Source: Ustulina deusta
Lineage: Eukaryota; Ascomycota; Sordariomycetes; Xylariales; Xylariaceae
Assembly (NCBI GenBank): GCA_023159155.1
Contig: JAJNNX010000048.1
Span: forward strand, 248,001-312,000
Direction: 5' to 3'
DNA: 64,000 nucleotides
Made by a program: the position numbers and the translations under genes. A model generated the notes under the pieces. That model made no database searches. It was not told the origin of the DNA and worked only from the letters and a program-made list of their open reading frames with translations. Numbering within the stretch: the first letter of the stretch is position 1; each line of letters starts with the position of its first letter. Below are positions 22,274 to 33,800 of this stretch, piece after piece.

Positions 22274-23716
22274 TTATCCCACTGTTGGGGACTGGTTGGA
22301 TCTGTCACCCCCATAGCCCAATAAAGTTGCTAACGTCTGCAACATCCATATCCTCATTAAAAACATAACAGTACCAATATCTACCTGGTCTGTAGATAAT
22401 CGCCTCTCACCGCCATTGGGGTGGATTACCACGGGGATAGTCCTTGCTTCCTCGTGATCAATCTCCGTTTGTGGGCTCGCTAGGTTTGAGCCCTGTCCTA
22501 TGTTCTGTCCCATTGTGGGTACATCCTCACCTTGGTGTTGAGGTGACGGTGGATATGATTGTACTGTCCCAGGGCGTCTCCTTGATTCGTCGTTATATGA
22601 GTCGGAGGCAGGAACCAAAGGGGCGACAGGTGGTGCCATCAGCCATCTGGACGAAAGAGAGGCGATATTCTCAATTGTCGGTGCGGTAGGGTCTTCATGC
22701 TCTTCGAGTAAACCCTGGGAGTCCGTGCGCTGCTCAATCGAAGACTGCGGGGCTGGCGATTGCAGCTGATCTTCAAAGAATCTTGGCTGCTGGGCTCTTC
22801 TCACTTCGACTGGGGCTGTCATGTTGTCATGCTCCATGGCGAGCTCAAGGCCATGGACCAGCCCATCCAGTGGGGTAGTGAACCTGTGTCGCCCGTTGAA
22901 GTTGACGAGCGTTGTAGCATACGTTGCGCTATGTGGATTAGCTGGAAATTTCAGCTTCCTCATCTTATGTCTTATCTGGTGCCCGAGGTCTGACGTCCGG
23001 CTCTCGAGTTTCCCACTAACTTCAACGCGCATGAAAAAGGGCTGACCACCGTGAACGAAAGAGAACGCGGTGTGGACGGTATTGCTATGCGATGACTGAG
23101 TTTCCAACTCGTTCTCGGTGATTTGCCATTGTAGAACTTTGTATGCCCAATTGCTCTGTCCTCTCTTGCGCCCTCCTGTCATTAAGTGGCTCTCAAACCT
23201 CCACCGGCACTCTCTCACTGTGACCTTGGACGACTCTCTACCTACTCCCCCAGCACCGCCGAATGGCCCTACCTCAACCGAGGGAATGAACCTATTGTGA
23301 GTGGCAACCCGCTCATACTGGGGTTCTCCGGTCATGTGTCGTGGACCGTACTTGACGATCTGAACAGGCGTCTTTGGCCCGTGGGACGGGAACTCTCGAA
23401 CTAGCTGCTCGTCATCATCGTCCAATGTAACTTGTACGGTTGCGCTCTTCAAGCGACAGTCACTTGGTTGGCTAAAGGCCAGATCTAGGTAGATGATGCC
23501 TGCCGAGTCGCGGCCCTCCAAAGTTCCCCATTTCGACTTTTTGAATAGGAACTTGCAATCCACGTGAATTTTGCCCAGGGACGCAGCGCCGAGCGAAGCA
23601 TGTTGTGAGACGAGGTGATCAAACCGCTTGAAGTCGTATCGTCCAAACTTCCTATTGTAACCGTCGACAGTACTCAATTCTGGTCGGGGTCGATCCGAGG
23701 ACATGGTTTCCATCAA
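22274..23716 (-). CDS. Fungal protein of unknown function with a C-terminal hydrophobic segment
   Basis: An intact 480-residue frame. Residues 45-280 look beta-rich and ordered: LGKIHVDCKFLFKKSKWGTL, SAGIIYLDLAFSQPSDCRLK, ATVQVTLDDDDEQL, then RECRWRFESHL and AFSFVHGGQPFFMRVEVSGK. Residues 300-440 are Pro/Ser/Gln-rich and disordered. Near the C-terminus a hydrophobic run of about 20 residues (IGTVMFLMRIWMLQTLATLL) could be a tail anchor. I know of similar uncharacterised proteins in filamentous fungi but no assigned function. The start could equally be the second Met (residue 5). Confidence 0.7.
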   Translation of the reverse strand: MMETMSSDRPRPELSTVDGYNRKFGRYDFKRFDHLVSQHASLGAASLGKIHVDCKFLFKKSKWGTLEGRDSAGIIYLDLAFSQPSDCRLKSATVQVTLDDDDEQLVREFPSHGPKTPVQIVKYGPRHMTGEPQYERVATHNRFIPSVEVGPFGGAGGVGRESSKVTVRECRWRFESHLMTGGRKRGQSNWAYKVLQWQITENELETQSSHSNTVHTAFSFVHGGQPFFMRVEVSGKLESRTSDLGHQIRHKMRKLKFPANPHSATYATTLVNFNGRHRFTTPLDGLVHGLELAMEHDNMTAPVEVRRAQQPRFFEDQLQSPAPQSSIEQRTDSQGLLEEHEDPTAPTIENIASLSSRWLMAPPVAPLVPASDSYNDESRRRPGTVQSYPPSPQHQGEDVPTMGQNIGQGSNLASPQTEIDHEEARTIPVVIHPNGGERRLSTDQVDIGTVMFLMRIWMLQTLATLLGYGGDRSNQSPTVG

Positions 23717-25901
23717 GCCTATGATTGCTGCACGTTTTATCTTCGAGAGAACTAGATACCTAACCAGGTAACTTCAGAGATGAAATGTACAACCTTTGAT
23801 TGAAAAATGCACTGCCTCCTAGTAGCGGGCTGGCTAGAGCAAAACTAGGATAGTATAGAGCAGGGGTTGTTCAGCTGACATGCATATGTAAATACCCCAT
23901 GCAGAACTCATGAGATAGGTTCTACCGTTCTGAATCGAAAAATGGGAGCTCTGCCTGGGCAGTGCCGCTTTTAGCCCGAGCTTGGCCTGAGTAAGGCCCG
24001 CTTTTGCACAAGCCCAGGTACATAAAATCATGATCTTATAACTTTCAATACATATTATTACCGTAAATGTACTGCAAAAAGAAAAGATGACCGTTTTATT
24101 CAAAACGGACTCCTGCTGTGTTAATTGCAAGGCTTAACTTACTAACTACTTCATTATTTCCCCAAGTTGCAGGCAGGCGTGGCTTTGGTTAGTGGTCCAT
24201 ACATGAACTCGTAGAAACTGTGGCAGGTAGGGTGGACAGTGCTTAAATACTACCCCTCACAGTAGTTTTCCTGTACTAGACTCTATTTATTCTACAATAT
24301 CAATATACTACTTCGCTACGGAACAGAAACCAGAACGTTAACACGAAGAAGCAGAAAATAATTATATAGCAGCTAATACGTTATGTCCGATAAAGTATTG
24401 TAGCAATAAGACCTCCGGCTATACCTCGAGGTCTGCTACCTGCTAAGCTTTGCTATTTAGATTATGAATAACTTTTTTGACTATGATAGACGAAGTAACT
24501 TATTTGACGGCTAGTTGTTCTTTAAAGTCTGGCGATATAAGGGTTTGAAATGATTATCGACCTGAGCGCGCTTCAGATACTAATCGCTATAATGTAGGTT
24601 CGGTCCCGAGAGCGATAGTGACGAAGACGACAAGAGCTGCTTACCCGCCTGGTCAAGTGGATTTAGCTTTTATATGATACAACCTGATCTAAAGCTGTAA
24701 TAGCTGTAAACAATATATTTGACAAAATGCTGGAAGCTGTCTAATCTCTACTGAGAATTACATTATGATTTAATTACTACGCGGATTCCCCTACGGCAAT
24801 TGGCCGATATGGCTGCCTATTTCTTACCTATAGGTGTGACTGGTTTTGGATCCAGACTGTTGGGCCAAGCATAGCTTGTATATAGTATTTCTTTTTGGAA
24901 TACAGCTAACATTATCGGGAAGTGATATACGATGCTATTTGGTAAATATGGAGTGTTCGCCTGCTTTTAAGCCGGCCGGAGAAAGATACTTATAATATAT
25001 TTAAGAATTCTTTTTAAGTTACTGAGTTTAGCCTTGTATTTCTTCGAGTAAACTATTTAAGCTTAAAGCTAGTGGGAATAGGGCAGATTTGCCCAGATAC
25101 TGGCGCGAATAAGATTAATTTTAAATTACTGCTTGTGCTATTTAATGCGGACTTGGGTGTTACAGTTGTATATCCGAGTTTATAACATCTTTTCGCTAAT
25201 CGAATGATGATATATCGTTAGCTTTCAACGCGGCCCCTTATAATGGCATATTCCTAGGACTTATTAAATCACCGTTGACTGCAAGGCTTTACTGTTTTTA
25301 TGATTCCTTCACTCTTTATTACTGTCCTAGTGCCGACGAACTTTCATGCCACGTTGACAAACGTACTCGCATTCCCTGGCCGGTATTCTCGAGTTCTTCC
25401 GCCTCTGTTTCGGTAGTAAATATCTATGCGTCTTAAATGACCGAGCGAGCTCGCTTGGAAGAGACAGAGAGAAAGGGGGTGAGGAGACAGGACCTGATGA
25501 GATTTATTAACACGGAGTACCGTAGAGTACACTTACATAAACCCCCGACCGCGGCATTTATGCCCAATCATCATCGATTTAATTCTGTTAGATTTTACAC
25601 TTGTCTACGACTAGACTTGAGCAAGCAGAAAGGATTCTGCTCCGACAGCCATGACACAACGTTATGGATGTACGACACCTAGTCCACAAGGCCGAAAACC
25701 CCGAGAATGAAAAATGCATGGCCGGGATATCCGAGGAAAGACGAGCCTGCGCCGGATTCAGCGCAATATCAAGTAAGCCAGCTAGCAGACAGGCAAGGCG
25801 AGCGATATTTCGCCTATCTATGTGCTACGTAGATCTTGTTGACAACTGATGTTGGTTACTCGATTCGTATATGCAATACTGTGCCCCTTCATGTCTGATT
25901 C
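23717..25901. other. Intergenic with a degraded repeat-like stretch
   Basis: 24280-25330 is more A+T-rich than the flanks. Its plus strand has protein-like blocks broken by many TAA/TAG/TGA codons, as expected of an old mutated mobile-element gene, but no family is identifiable. The rest (23717-24270 and 25340-25901) shows no feature. Confidence 0.4.
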
Positions 25902-27065
25902 TCATAGGCCTCCATCGCCATACATGTCAAGTGCCTTTTTGTACCACGTATCCCAATCGAATGTTTCCACCCCATTAGTGACTTTCCACCACGCACTGAA
26001 AAGGCTCACAAATTTTTGCCGTTCCCAAGGATCAGCCTCAATGACTTGATCAACTCTAAAATGCAGCTTTTTCTCAGCCAATGCAGAAAGTTCAACTGCC
26101 CCTTTCTCCTCCCGCAAGATCTTAGAAAGGCGCTTTTCATCTTCGCTTGGCGTTGAGAGACCTTTATGGTAGAGTTCGCCTAAATTGTACAGCAAGAGAG
26201 GCGATTGGAATGCCGAGCCTTTTGAAGTAGAAATGGCCAGCTCCCAGTCGATGATGCCAGTGATGTTGTAGTCATCATCGACTAAGAAATTCGCGTCTCT
26301 AGAATCCACATGACGGAGGAAAAAAGGACCTGACTCATTTGGTGGGAGAGAGTCAAGGAGACTCATGCAGACGAGGTATTGATCTAGAGGTGCAGAAGTT
26401 GCGACCTCCCCGGTTTTGACGAGCTGGATTTTCTGCTGGATCAAGGCTGTGTAGTAGTCGTTTGAATGACTGAATGGGCCGAATGGGATCAAGTTTCCAT
26501 TCGAGTCGTAGTCGAAAAAGGCTGGTCCGGCTTCTGGTATCCCCATAGGCGAGAGCTGTAGACGTCCTAGCCCATTGAGAGGATGCTGTCCCAGGTTGGC
26601 ATAGATCTCTGCTAACTGACGAGATAACTTTTCTTTCTGCATCTCGCTTGCTTCATGCCAGGCCAATGGCTTCCCCGCTAGCTTTTCAAGCAGAATGTAC
26701 CCAGCGCCAACAGGATTCATAGGGTCGTCGTCATCAGCACAGTCGTACACCTCAGGGACTGGAACAGCAGTTCTAGCAAGGAAACAATATGTCGCAAACT
26801 CGCTGCGCCTATCGAAGTTCCTCTCCTGCAATGGAGGTTCATTGTGATTTGGGAGTCGGAACCTTGCCAACCAAGTCTTGCCGTCGTCAAACACGATCGA
26901 GCCATGGTAGTTACACCCACCAACGACGTCAAAGTTGAAGTAGGCTTGATCGGCTGATGGGAGATTGACAGTACATTTGATCCCATCGCGTAAAGTCTCT
27001 GCACGCACGCAAAGGGCATCGCAATTGATAGTTGATAACAATCTGGAGATCACCTCTTCGCCCAC
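25902..27065 (-). CDS. Aminoglycoside-phosphotransferase-fold (APH) kinase-like protein
   Basis: An intact 387-residue frame, MGEEVISRLLSTIN to MYGDGGL. The N-lobe has a nucleotide-loop region (GGCNYHGSIVFDDGKTWLAR, residues 49-68) and the VPVPEVYDC strand at 101-109. The hinge is GYILLEKLAG. The catalytic loop HVDSRDAN (H252, D254, N259) corresponds to the HxDxxxxN of APH enzymes, and IIDWE (D273) is the metal-binding DFG equivalent. All key residues are present, so it is probably an active small-molecule kinase. Large families of this type occur in filamentous fungi, mostly with unknown substrates; antibiotic resistance should not be inferred. No intron is needed. Confidence 0.85.
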   Translation of the reverse strand: MGEEVISRLLSTINCDALCVRAETLRDGIKCTVNLPSADQAYFNFDVVGGCNYHGSIVFDDGKTWLARFRLPNHNEPPLQERNFDRRSEFATYCFLARTAVPVPEVYDCADDDDPMNPVGAGYILLEKLAGKPLAWHEASEMQKEKLSRQLAEIYANLGQHPLNGLGRLQLSPMGIPEAGPAFFDYDSNGNLIPFGPFSHSNDYYTALIQQKIQLVKTGEVATSAPLDQYLVCMSLLDSLPPNESGPFFLRHVDSRDANFLVDDDYNITGIIDWELAISTSKGSAFQSPLLLYNLGELYHKGLSTPSEDEKRLSKILREEKGAVELSALAEKKLHFRVDQVIEADPWERQKFVSLFSAWWKVTNGVETFDWDTWYKKALDMYGDGGL

Positions 27066-28366
27066 CGTTCGTCGGACTGAATTTAGGCCTTCGAGCTTAG
27101 CTGGGTCCCCAGATATGTATATCGCGTGGATATCCTGTAACCATGTCAGACGTTCTGGCCTTGCTCAAGTATTGTTTCGCCCATTCGAACCTCGTTTGTA
27201 GGACAAGTATGCAGCGCTGACACCACATGTTTTGTGCAGAAATGTCGGTGGCAAAGTTCGCACTGTCTTTGGAGCGACCTCAAAGCCGGCTGATCACACG
27301 ACTGAAGCGCACAAGACCACTTCATATTGGAGTTGGTTGATTGAGGACCGTTGTGTTCTTAGAAAGAAAAGAAAGGGGAGTTGGCTTGACCATGTAAACG
27401 CTACTTATCCGTATGTGATGTGTGTTGTCTCAGGTCGCAGGCAGCTAGCACCTCGCTAGCTAACTTGCCCTGTAAGCTACTCACTTCAGCCCACTAGTTT
27501 CGCATTGACAAGGTTTCCTAAACGAGCTAATCGGAAACTTATTTATCTACTAACTACCAGTTACATCACAGCATTCCTAACTTCTTACATGCAGGTAGAT
27601 CACCAACACTACCAACAGCACACCAACTGCGGTCAAATCCCAACATTCCTAACTTGTTAGATGCAAGTACATCACCAACAATTCTAACGTTACACCAACA
27701 CGCTGACAAATCCTCGTACGCGTTTCTATGGTAGTTGAGTTAACGTTATGCGGGATAGTTGGGATAAATTCCGCCTTTATTTCACTGGGAGCCTTGGTGT
27801 CGGCAACAAGCTTGGCCGAATTGGCTTAATTCTGATCCGTTCTCCCGAGTGGTTGGACGTGAATGGTCAGGAGAACCAACAAAAACGAACTATTGGTTTG
27901 GAAAAGTCGAAACGGATTGAACAAGATAGGAGTTTTCCAGCCGGGAAGCTCCACACCATACACTCATCCTTATCACCTGTTGAAGAAATAGGTATAGCGA
28001 GCCTTCTAGTATCTTATTGTTAGGCGTAGATCAACGCTGGAGTGCAACCGAGTATGCATAACGACAAAACATAGCCACCGAGCAGGTGTAGCTGTTGGTC
28101 ACGTTCACGTTTGATTCAACTCTCACTATGAGCGACAGGAAACGGGCCAATTACTTGCCAATGCATTGTAACATGCGGAACCTCCTAGGAAATGTATGTA
28201 GAGTCTCTTTGAATATATAATGGAAATAGAGTTCCGCTGTTTCTTCAAATTTATTTTCATCTTCAACCACCTTCAAGTTCAATCCTCACCAAAGCAAGCC
28301 TTGAATACGAATTTATACACAATTTCCCCTCGAGACTCTCAGCAACCGACTCTTACGAGCTCAAAC
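27066..28366. other. Intergenic with a short tandem duplication
   Basis: 1.3 kb between APH and the small Cys-rich gene. Apart from the two-copy repeat at 27572-27715 no feature is seen. The plus-strand frame at 27748-28023 has no supporting evidence. Confidence 0.5.
27572..27715. repeat. 72-bp tandem repeat, two diverged copies
   Basis: Copies start CATTCCTAACTT at 27572 and 27644 and share GATCACCAACA-like and ACACCAAC blocks. They are about three-quarters identical. Confidence 0.75.
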
Positions 28367-28721
28367 ATGGCAAATGAATGCTATAGTCATGGGTGCACCA
28401 ACTGGGCTATCAGTGGCTCTGCATACTGTTCTCAACGTATGTCACATTCTTCTATTCTCTCAATTCCATGCTAAGTCAAAAATTCAGATGGTGGGACTAA
28501 GAGCAGAAATAAGCGCTCTGGTGTTTACTCCAGTGCATATGTGCCTCAGGTAAGATGGATCATACCCTCAATTGCATCAGTTGGTTCTAATTCAGTGAAT
28601 AATATAGTTGAGCTTCAATGGGATGAGAACTATCTCCAATCCAGCTATTAGTTCTGGGGTTTCTGCAGAGGATTTCACGAGCACTTCTGTGGATGACTTT
28701 GCAACTGGATATATCATCTAA
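28367..28721 (+). CDS. Small Cys/His-motif protein, 81 residues, three exons
   Basis: Exons 28367..28436, 28488..28549 and 28608..28721 join to an 81-residue frame. Introns of 51 bp (donor GTATGT, acceptor TTCAG) and 58 bp (donor GTAAGA, acceptor ATATAG) both preserve phase. The product starts MANECYSHGCTNWAISGSAY, then CSQH once spliced. This C-x4-C-x11-C-x2-H spacing resembles the short zinc-binding repeat 'C..(E/H)GC...A..G..YC..H' seen in some fungal, oomycete and plant proteins, and the His comes from the exon 1-2 junction. The rest is Ser/Thr-rich and ends DDFATGYII. No single exon is long enough to show as an open frame. The start context CAAACATGGC is good. It sits in an accessory region; function unknown. 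Confidence 0.65.
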
Positions 28722-29817
28722 CCAGACTGTCCATTCGACACAAGGCCAGCAAAGTTGTCCATGAGAGCTTTTTGGAACTTTGAGTAGCGCTCAGGAGGGC
28801 GGGAAGGCGGGGGAGACAATCTAGGGAGGTGTTTCTGTATGTGTTTATAACCGCCGGCGGCTTCTTTGTTTTTTTCATCACTATAGCGTCATAAATGAGA
28901 ACTGATCACCTCGAAATGTGTTCTATAACATAGACCGTAGGTGTAATATTGTTATGAACACGGCCACCTAAAACTATAACACGTTGCCTTAGTAGTCGGG
29001 CCATTGTGCTTGTACTTAACTCTAGTTTATTGTTTATCCTTTGAGTTGGCGCAATGCTAGATCCCTTTAAAAAGAAATCGGTATTATTACGTTTAATTAT
29101 AGCAAGGGTATTGCAAAACTTAGCTAGGTAATAGCCAGTATATTTATAAAATCGAATGAAAGTGTTGGATATACTATGCTAATTCTTAGCTTATACGTAG
29201 GGTTTGTCCGTATGTCGCGTATGAAGTAAATAATCTCAGGCTCCCTGCTTAATCATTTCCGCTATATGAACCTAAACGCGAAGCTCACGCGCTACTCACA
29301 TCCCATGTAGCGCGCCTAGGATATAATGTATAGCAATCTACCTTTGTGATAAAACAGCAAAGGTATTCTATAAAGAGCAGTTAACCTAGACTAACGAGAG
29401 CAGGAGTCAGGGCCTGCTTCCTTTATGTAGCTATAGAGTTCAGTCATCTGACGTCTCGATCGCGCCCGGGTATCTCGTAGGCACGCGAAACTAGTTCTTT
29501 TTAAACGTATTCAGCCTATAGAATACAAGCTCAGTCTCATCCAAATTCCACATATCCGACCACAGAATAATCACAGCTCTAGGACTTGGACACATAACAC
29601 ATATTTCCCTGCTGCTCGCTATCCCCAATTGCATTGGCCGTTATCCGATCAACAAATCAGATGGTACCATTCCAATGGGGCAGACTAGAAGAGCAACGAC
29701 CAATAGAGCTGTCGTTCTTAGCGCTTAGCGGGAATTATAGCTCCCTAAGCGCTATCTGGAACTATTACAGACCAGCCCAATGTGAAAAAGTTTTTTGGCA
29801 GCATATTTTCAAACATT
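28722..29817. other. Intergenic, moderately A+T-rich
   Basis: No gene is supported. A hairpin with 9-bp perfect outer arms (AGCGCTTAG/CTAAGCGCT) lies at 29720-29753. The region looks like old repeat debris. Confidence 0.4.
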
Positions 29818-30520
29818 CTTAGCTGTTTCTAGCGGGGTAGAGATAGCCGTATATATTCCGCTCAGAATACGGAGCGGTAAATTTGCCGTTTAATTGAATG
29901 AGCCGCTTATATATGGAACGGTATAGGAAGCGCTCCAAAAATCTAAAGCGTTCCAATTCAGTGCTGCTACTTACTTTACAGACCTAGCCAGCTATACTAC
30001 TGACTTACCCATACTGACTGACCTACCCATATTAGCTGACTTACAAGGGAGAGGGAGGGGGCGCGGGGGTCCATGTCCCCGCAGAATGCCTTGCGACTGC
30101 CTTTCAGCCTGGAATAGCCCTTATATATTCTAATTGAAGGGCAACAACTAGTATCTGTAATTTTAAGCCCTGTAGTCTAATGGTAAAAACCGTGGCATTG
30201 AATTGAAGCCGTATTTCAAAGCTATAGTTCGAAGCCGTAGTTTAAAACTAATATAAAGCTGTCGCATATAAAAATACAACAATATAAAGTATTGTTTTTT
30301 ATTTTACGCGGAGCCTTTGCTCTATTTTTTAAGGCGTTCCAGTTAAATGAACGACAAATTTGCGGCTTAAACGGTTCGGAACGTTCTATTATTTAGAACG
30401 GAACAAATTTAGGAGCCCATACTTTTCCCCTAACTTTTACGGAACATTCCATACTATGCGTAGGAGCCGTACATTTGCCGTACATTTGTGGCTATCCCTA
30501 CCTCTATAGAAACCGCTAAG
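29818..30520. mobile_element. Candidate 703-bp non-autonomous element with imperfect terminal inverted repeats
   Basis: The left end (29818-29848) and the reverse complement of the right end (30490-30520) match at about 25 of 31 positions: both begin CTTAGC, share GTTTCTA, and end GATAGCC. No open frame lies between them, so it could be a MITE. No clear target-site duplication is visible. It contains a tRNA-like stretch at about 30166-30235 (TAGTCTAATGGT, later AGTTCGAAGCC). Confidence 0.45.
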
Positions 30521-30805
30521 TGCCTGATCGTAGGCTGAGCCGAGCCTGAGCAAAAGCGGCGACTGCGCTAGGCCGAATTTGTCGTGCACCTCCAAAGTGG
30601 TAGAACCTAGAACCCCATGCATGGCTGTGTCGTCCACAGTCTAGACTACTCAGCTGGTGGGAGGTCGCATTGTGCACATGATTTTGGACTGAAGTGATCC
30701 CACTGCTCACTGTGAAGCTTGAACACTTTGCGAACGCACCTGGTAAACATATCCGCTACGATGGCAATATCACCTCTAAGCCTATGATGGATACTGCTCC
30801 TCATC

Positions 30806-33800
30806 ATGTCAGGCTGGGCATCTCCTCGGTCTAGCATGGCTAGCCACGACCAATTCGCTCCGGAGACAGAGCAATTTGACTCGTACAGGCGGGTTAGACC
30901 GCCGACACAGCCTGGTCCTCAACAACCGTGGTATCCTCCAAACTATTACCATCAATACCCAGGACCGGCTCTGTATTCCGCCAACAACCTGGCTCCGCAC
31001 CCACAACTTGCGACACAAAACGCGCCCGCTAGGACTAGGTGGGGTGCGTTTGATCCCTTTGATGAGGAGGAGCAAGAGCGAAGGAAGAAGGGAAAAGAAC
31101 TCGTACCGATTAGGTCTATGATGAACAGACCTCCACCACCTTGGGCCCCTTATTCAGGGGGATATGGGCCGGCAGCCTATGCGCCGTTGGAAAACACCAT
31201 GTGGCCTGCTTTACCGCCATCTCAACCTGTTCCATTACCCTTGCTTCCATTTCCGGGCGACTTGGAATACACGTCGAGGAGACCCGTCAAACATGTCCGC
31301 CATCACAGCCAATTGCCAGGGGCTAGCCAAAGGCAGAGCTCCCGAAGCCGACAGTCAGAGAACAAGGTCATTCGGGATGTTAATGGGGTCCTAACGCCAA
31401 GCTCTGGGGATCTGACCCTGCATCTCACGATGGACCTTGAGGAGGACCTGGAGGACCGTCTTGACGAAATGAGTCGTCTATCTAGACTTGGTCATTTTTC
31501 AGCAGCGAAAAAGTTCTTCCAAGAGCACCTGCATCATCATATTGATAACCCCTACGTCCTCGTTCAGTACGCCGATCTGCTACTCCATCAGGGTGACTTT
31601 AAAGGTGTGACACTCCTCAAGGATGACGCCATGTATAGGCACGAGGGAGAACAGTTAAACTCGGAAGAGTTGAGAATCTTGCGGGTCAATTGGGAACTCC
31701 TTACGATACTGGCTAAGAGCAAGACATTGGACACCTTGAGCGGTGCTCCCGCTGTATTTGAGGAGGCAGTTAATGTCTTGGCTGCCATGGCTGAGGACTC
31801 TCCTCCGGATGGACCTATGAGCTCAACTGAAGTGGGTAGTCATTCCTCCTTATAATGAGGTACGAGTCACTAATTGTTAGATCGAAATCCTCGCCCTTAC
31901 CCTCCAACTCACCGGCCATCCTGTGCTCAATTCTAAGTGGATAAGGTATGGAGCCAGGGCCCTAGCTGCGTCTTCTACCACTCTCTTGCGTCTTTACCAG
32001 ACCCTACTCCGTCAAGGACGCATTTGGGATTTCCACGACCTCGTCGTCCTTTTGCCTACAATTGAGGATATAAAAGCACTTACATACGATGTCTTTGGTA
32101 AAGATTTGATTCCTAGCCTAGAGACCATGGTTTCGGACTGGTCAGATTCTATACACGGATACGATGCTTCGACTACGTTGGGCCTATTGAGCATAATGAC
32201 TCACATTCTCTTGGAACCTGTCGAAGCTTTAGAGAAGGAATGTCTTGATATTCTCAAGTTGTGCCTACCTCTCGCCATATTGGTCGCGGAAAATGACCCC
32301 AGCGGTCTAAAATCGCGACCGTACTTACGAGTCCTGCTTGGGAAGTCTCGTTTTGCCGAGACAGCAAGTCGACAAGCGATAGATACGCTCACAACCCACC
32401 TTCAATCTTCTCTGGGGATTGTTCATCATTCAGATATTGCATCATTGCCAATATACGTGCCTTTGGGAAATGAAACTCCTCAATGGACAGCAATGGACCA
32501 ACCCCCCGAGCTGAAAGACCCAATCAGGCTCGTCTTGAGAAGCGCAATTGAGCTAGGGGATTTGAGGACTGAAGTTCTTGCTCGACAGGAACTGATCAGG
32601 CTTTCCAATAACCCACGGGATGAGTTTGACCTGCTTTGCGATTTACAATTGACCCGTCAAGGAAACCTGCATGACTATGGTTTGAGCCTCGCCTCCAAGT
32701 ATCTAGTCTCGAATACAATGGCGGCAAAGGAAGAGCTGGCCATTCTGATCTCACGGCTCTTGTCAAAGGTCGCATCTACCGACTATTGGGACCCTTCCCA
32801 CGAGTGGATTCTCAATATGTTACTCTATAAACTAGAAGGAAGATCGCCCTCGACGATCAAACATATGTTGGAGAGAAGTCATACCGACTATCAGAACATG
32901 GAGGAATCGCTCCTGCAGGAGATATCAAGAAAGATGCCTCTACTGAAAGATTGGGTAGACCAGCAGGCTGGAAATTCCACGCAAACTAAGTTTAAAGACA
33001 CTGTGTTGCGGGCTGGATCCGGCTCTCGTCGGAATAGTAAACCCGGCACAAGGCGAACGAGGAGCCCTGGGGTTCCACGGACAGTAGAACAACCATCTAT
33101 TCATATACAGAAAGGTCCTGCAAATGAGAGGAAAAGGGAGCGAGACATTCCCTTGACGACCGGTTCGAAGCCCGAGGGCAGCCGACAAGATCACAGCCCC
33201 CTACCAGAACGTAAGCATACATATATACATGGACGTTCGGTTCATAACGGACAGCAGAGTCCTGTAGACCAGCCGAGAAGAAATCAAGAAACACCCGTAA
33301 TCACAGTTCCGAGACCTAACGACAATCCACAGGGTCCCCGCGTCACGCTACATAGAGATGACCTTGTGGCTATGGATCTTCCCGGAAACACAAGACGCCA
33401 AGACGACGATAATCTCGTGGCTCAGATAAGAAAGAAGCTGGAGGCTGAGTATGATAAAAAACTTGAGGTCGAGATGAACTCGAGGGAGGAGCGGCGAAAG
33501 GAAAGGATGACAATACTTGAGGGACTTAAGAGAGGTATGGTTCTGAGGCTCTCTGTAGAGTTTTCTTTGCTGGTGAGGTTTGCATATTAATATCGTGTGC
33601 AGAAGTCGAGGCAATTAGGAGAGAGGCTGTGGAGCAAGCCGAGAAGAAAGCTCGAGTGGAAGCTCAAGAACGAACCGAGCAACTAAAATCGGAGAGACTC
33701 CTTGAAGAGAGCAGATTGGAGAAAGAAAAGGCAATGGCGAAAGCTGAGGCGGCTGCAGCTGAGTTAGATGCAAAGTTCAAGGCTGCAAGGGAGATGGCTA

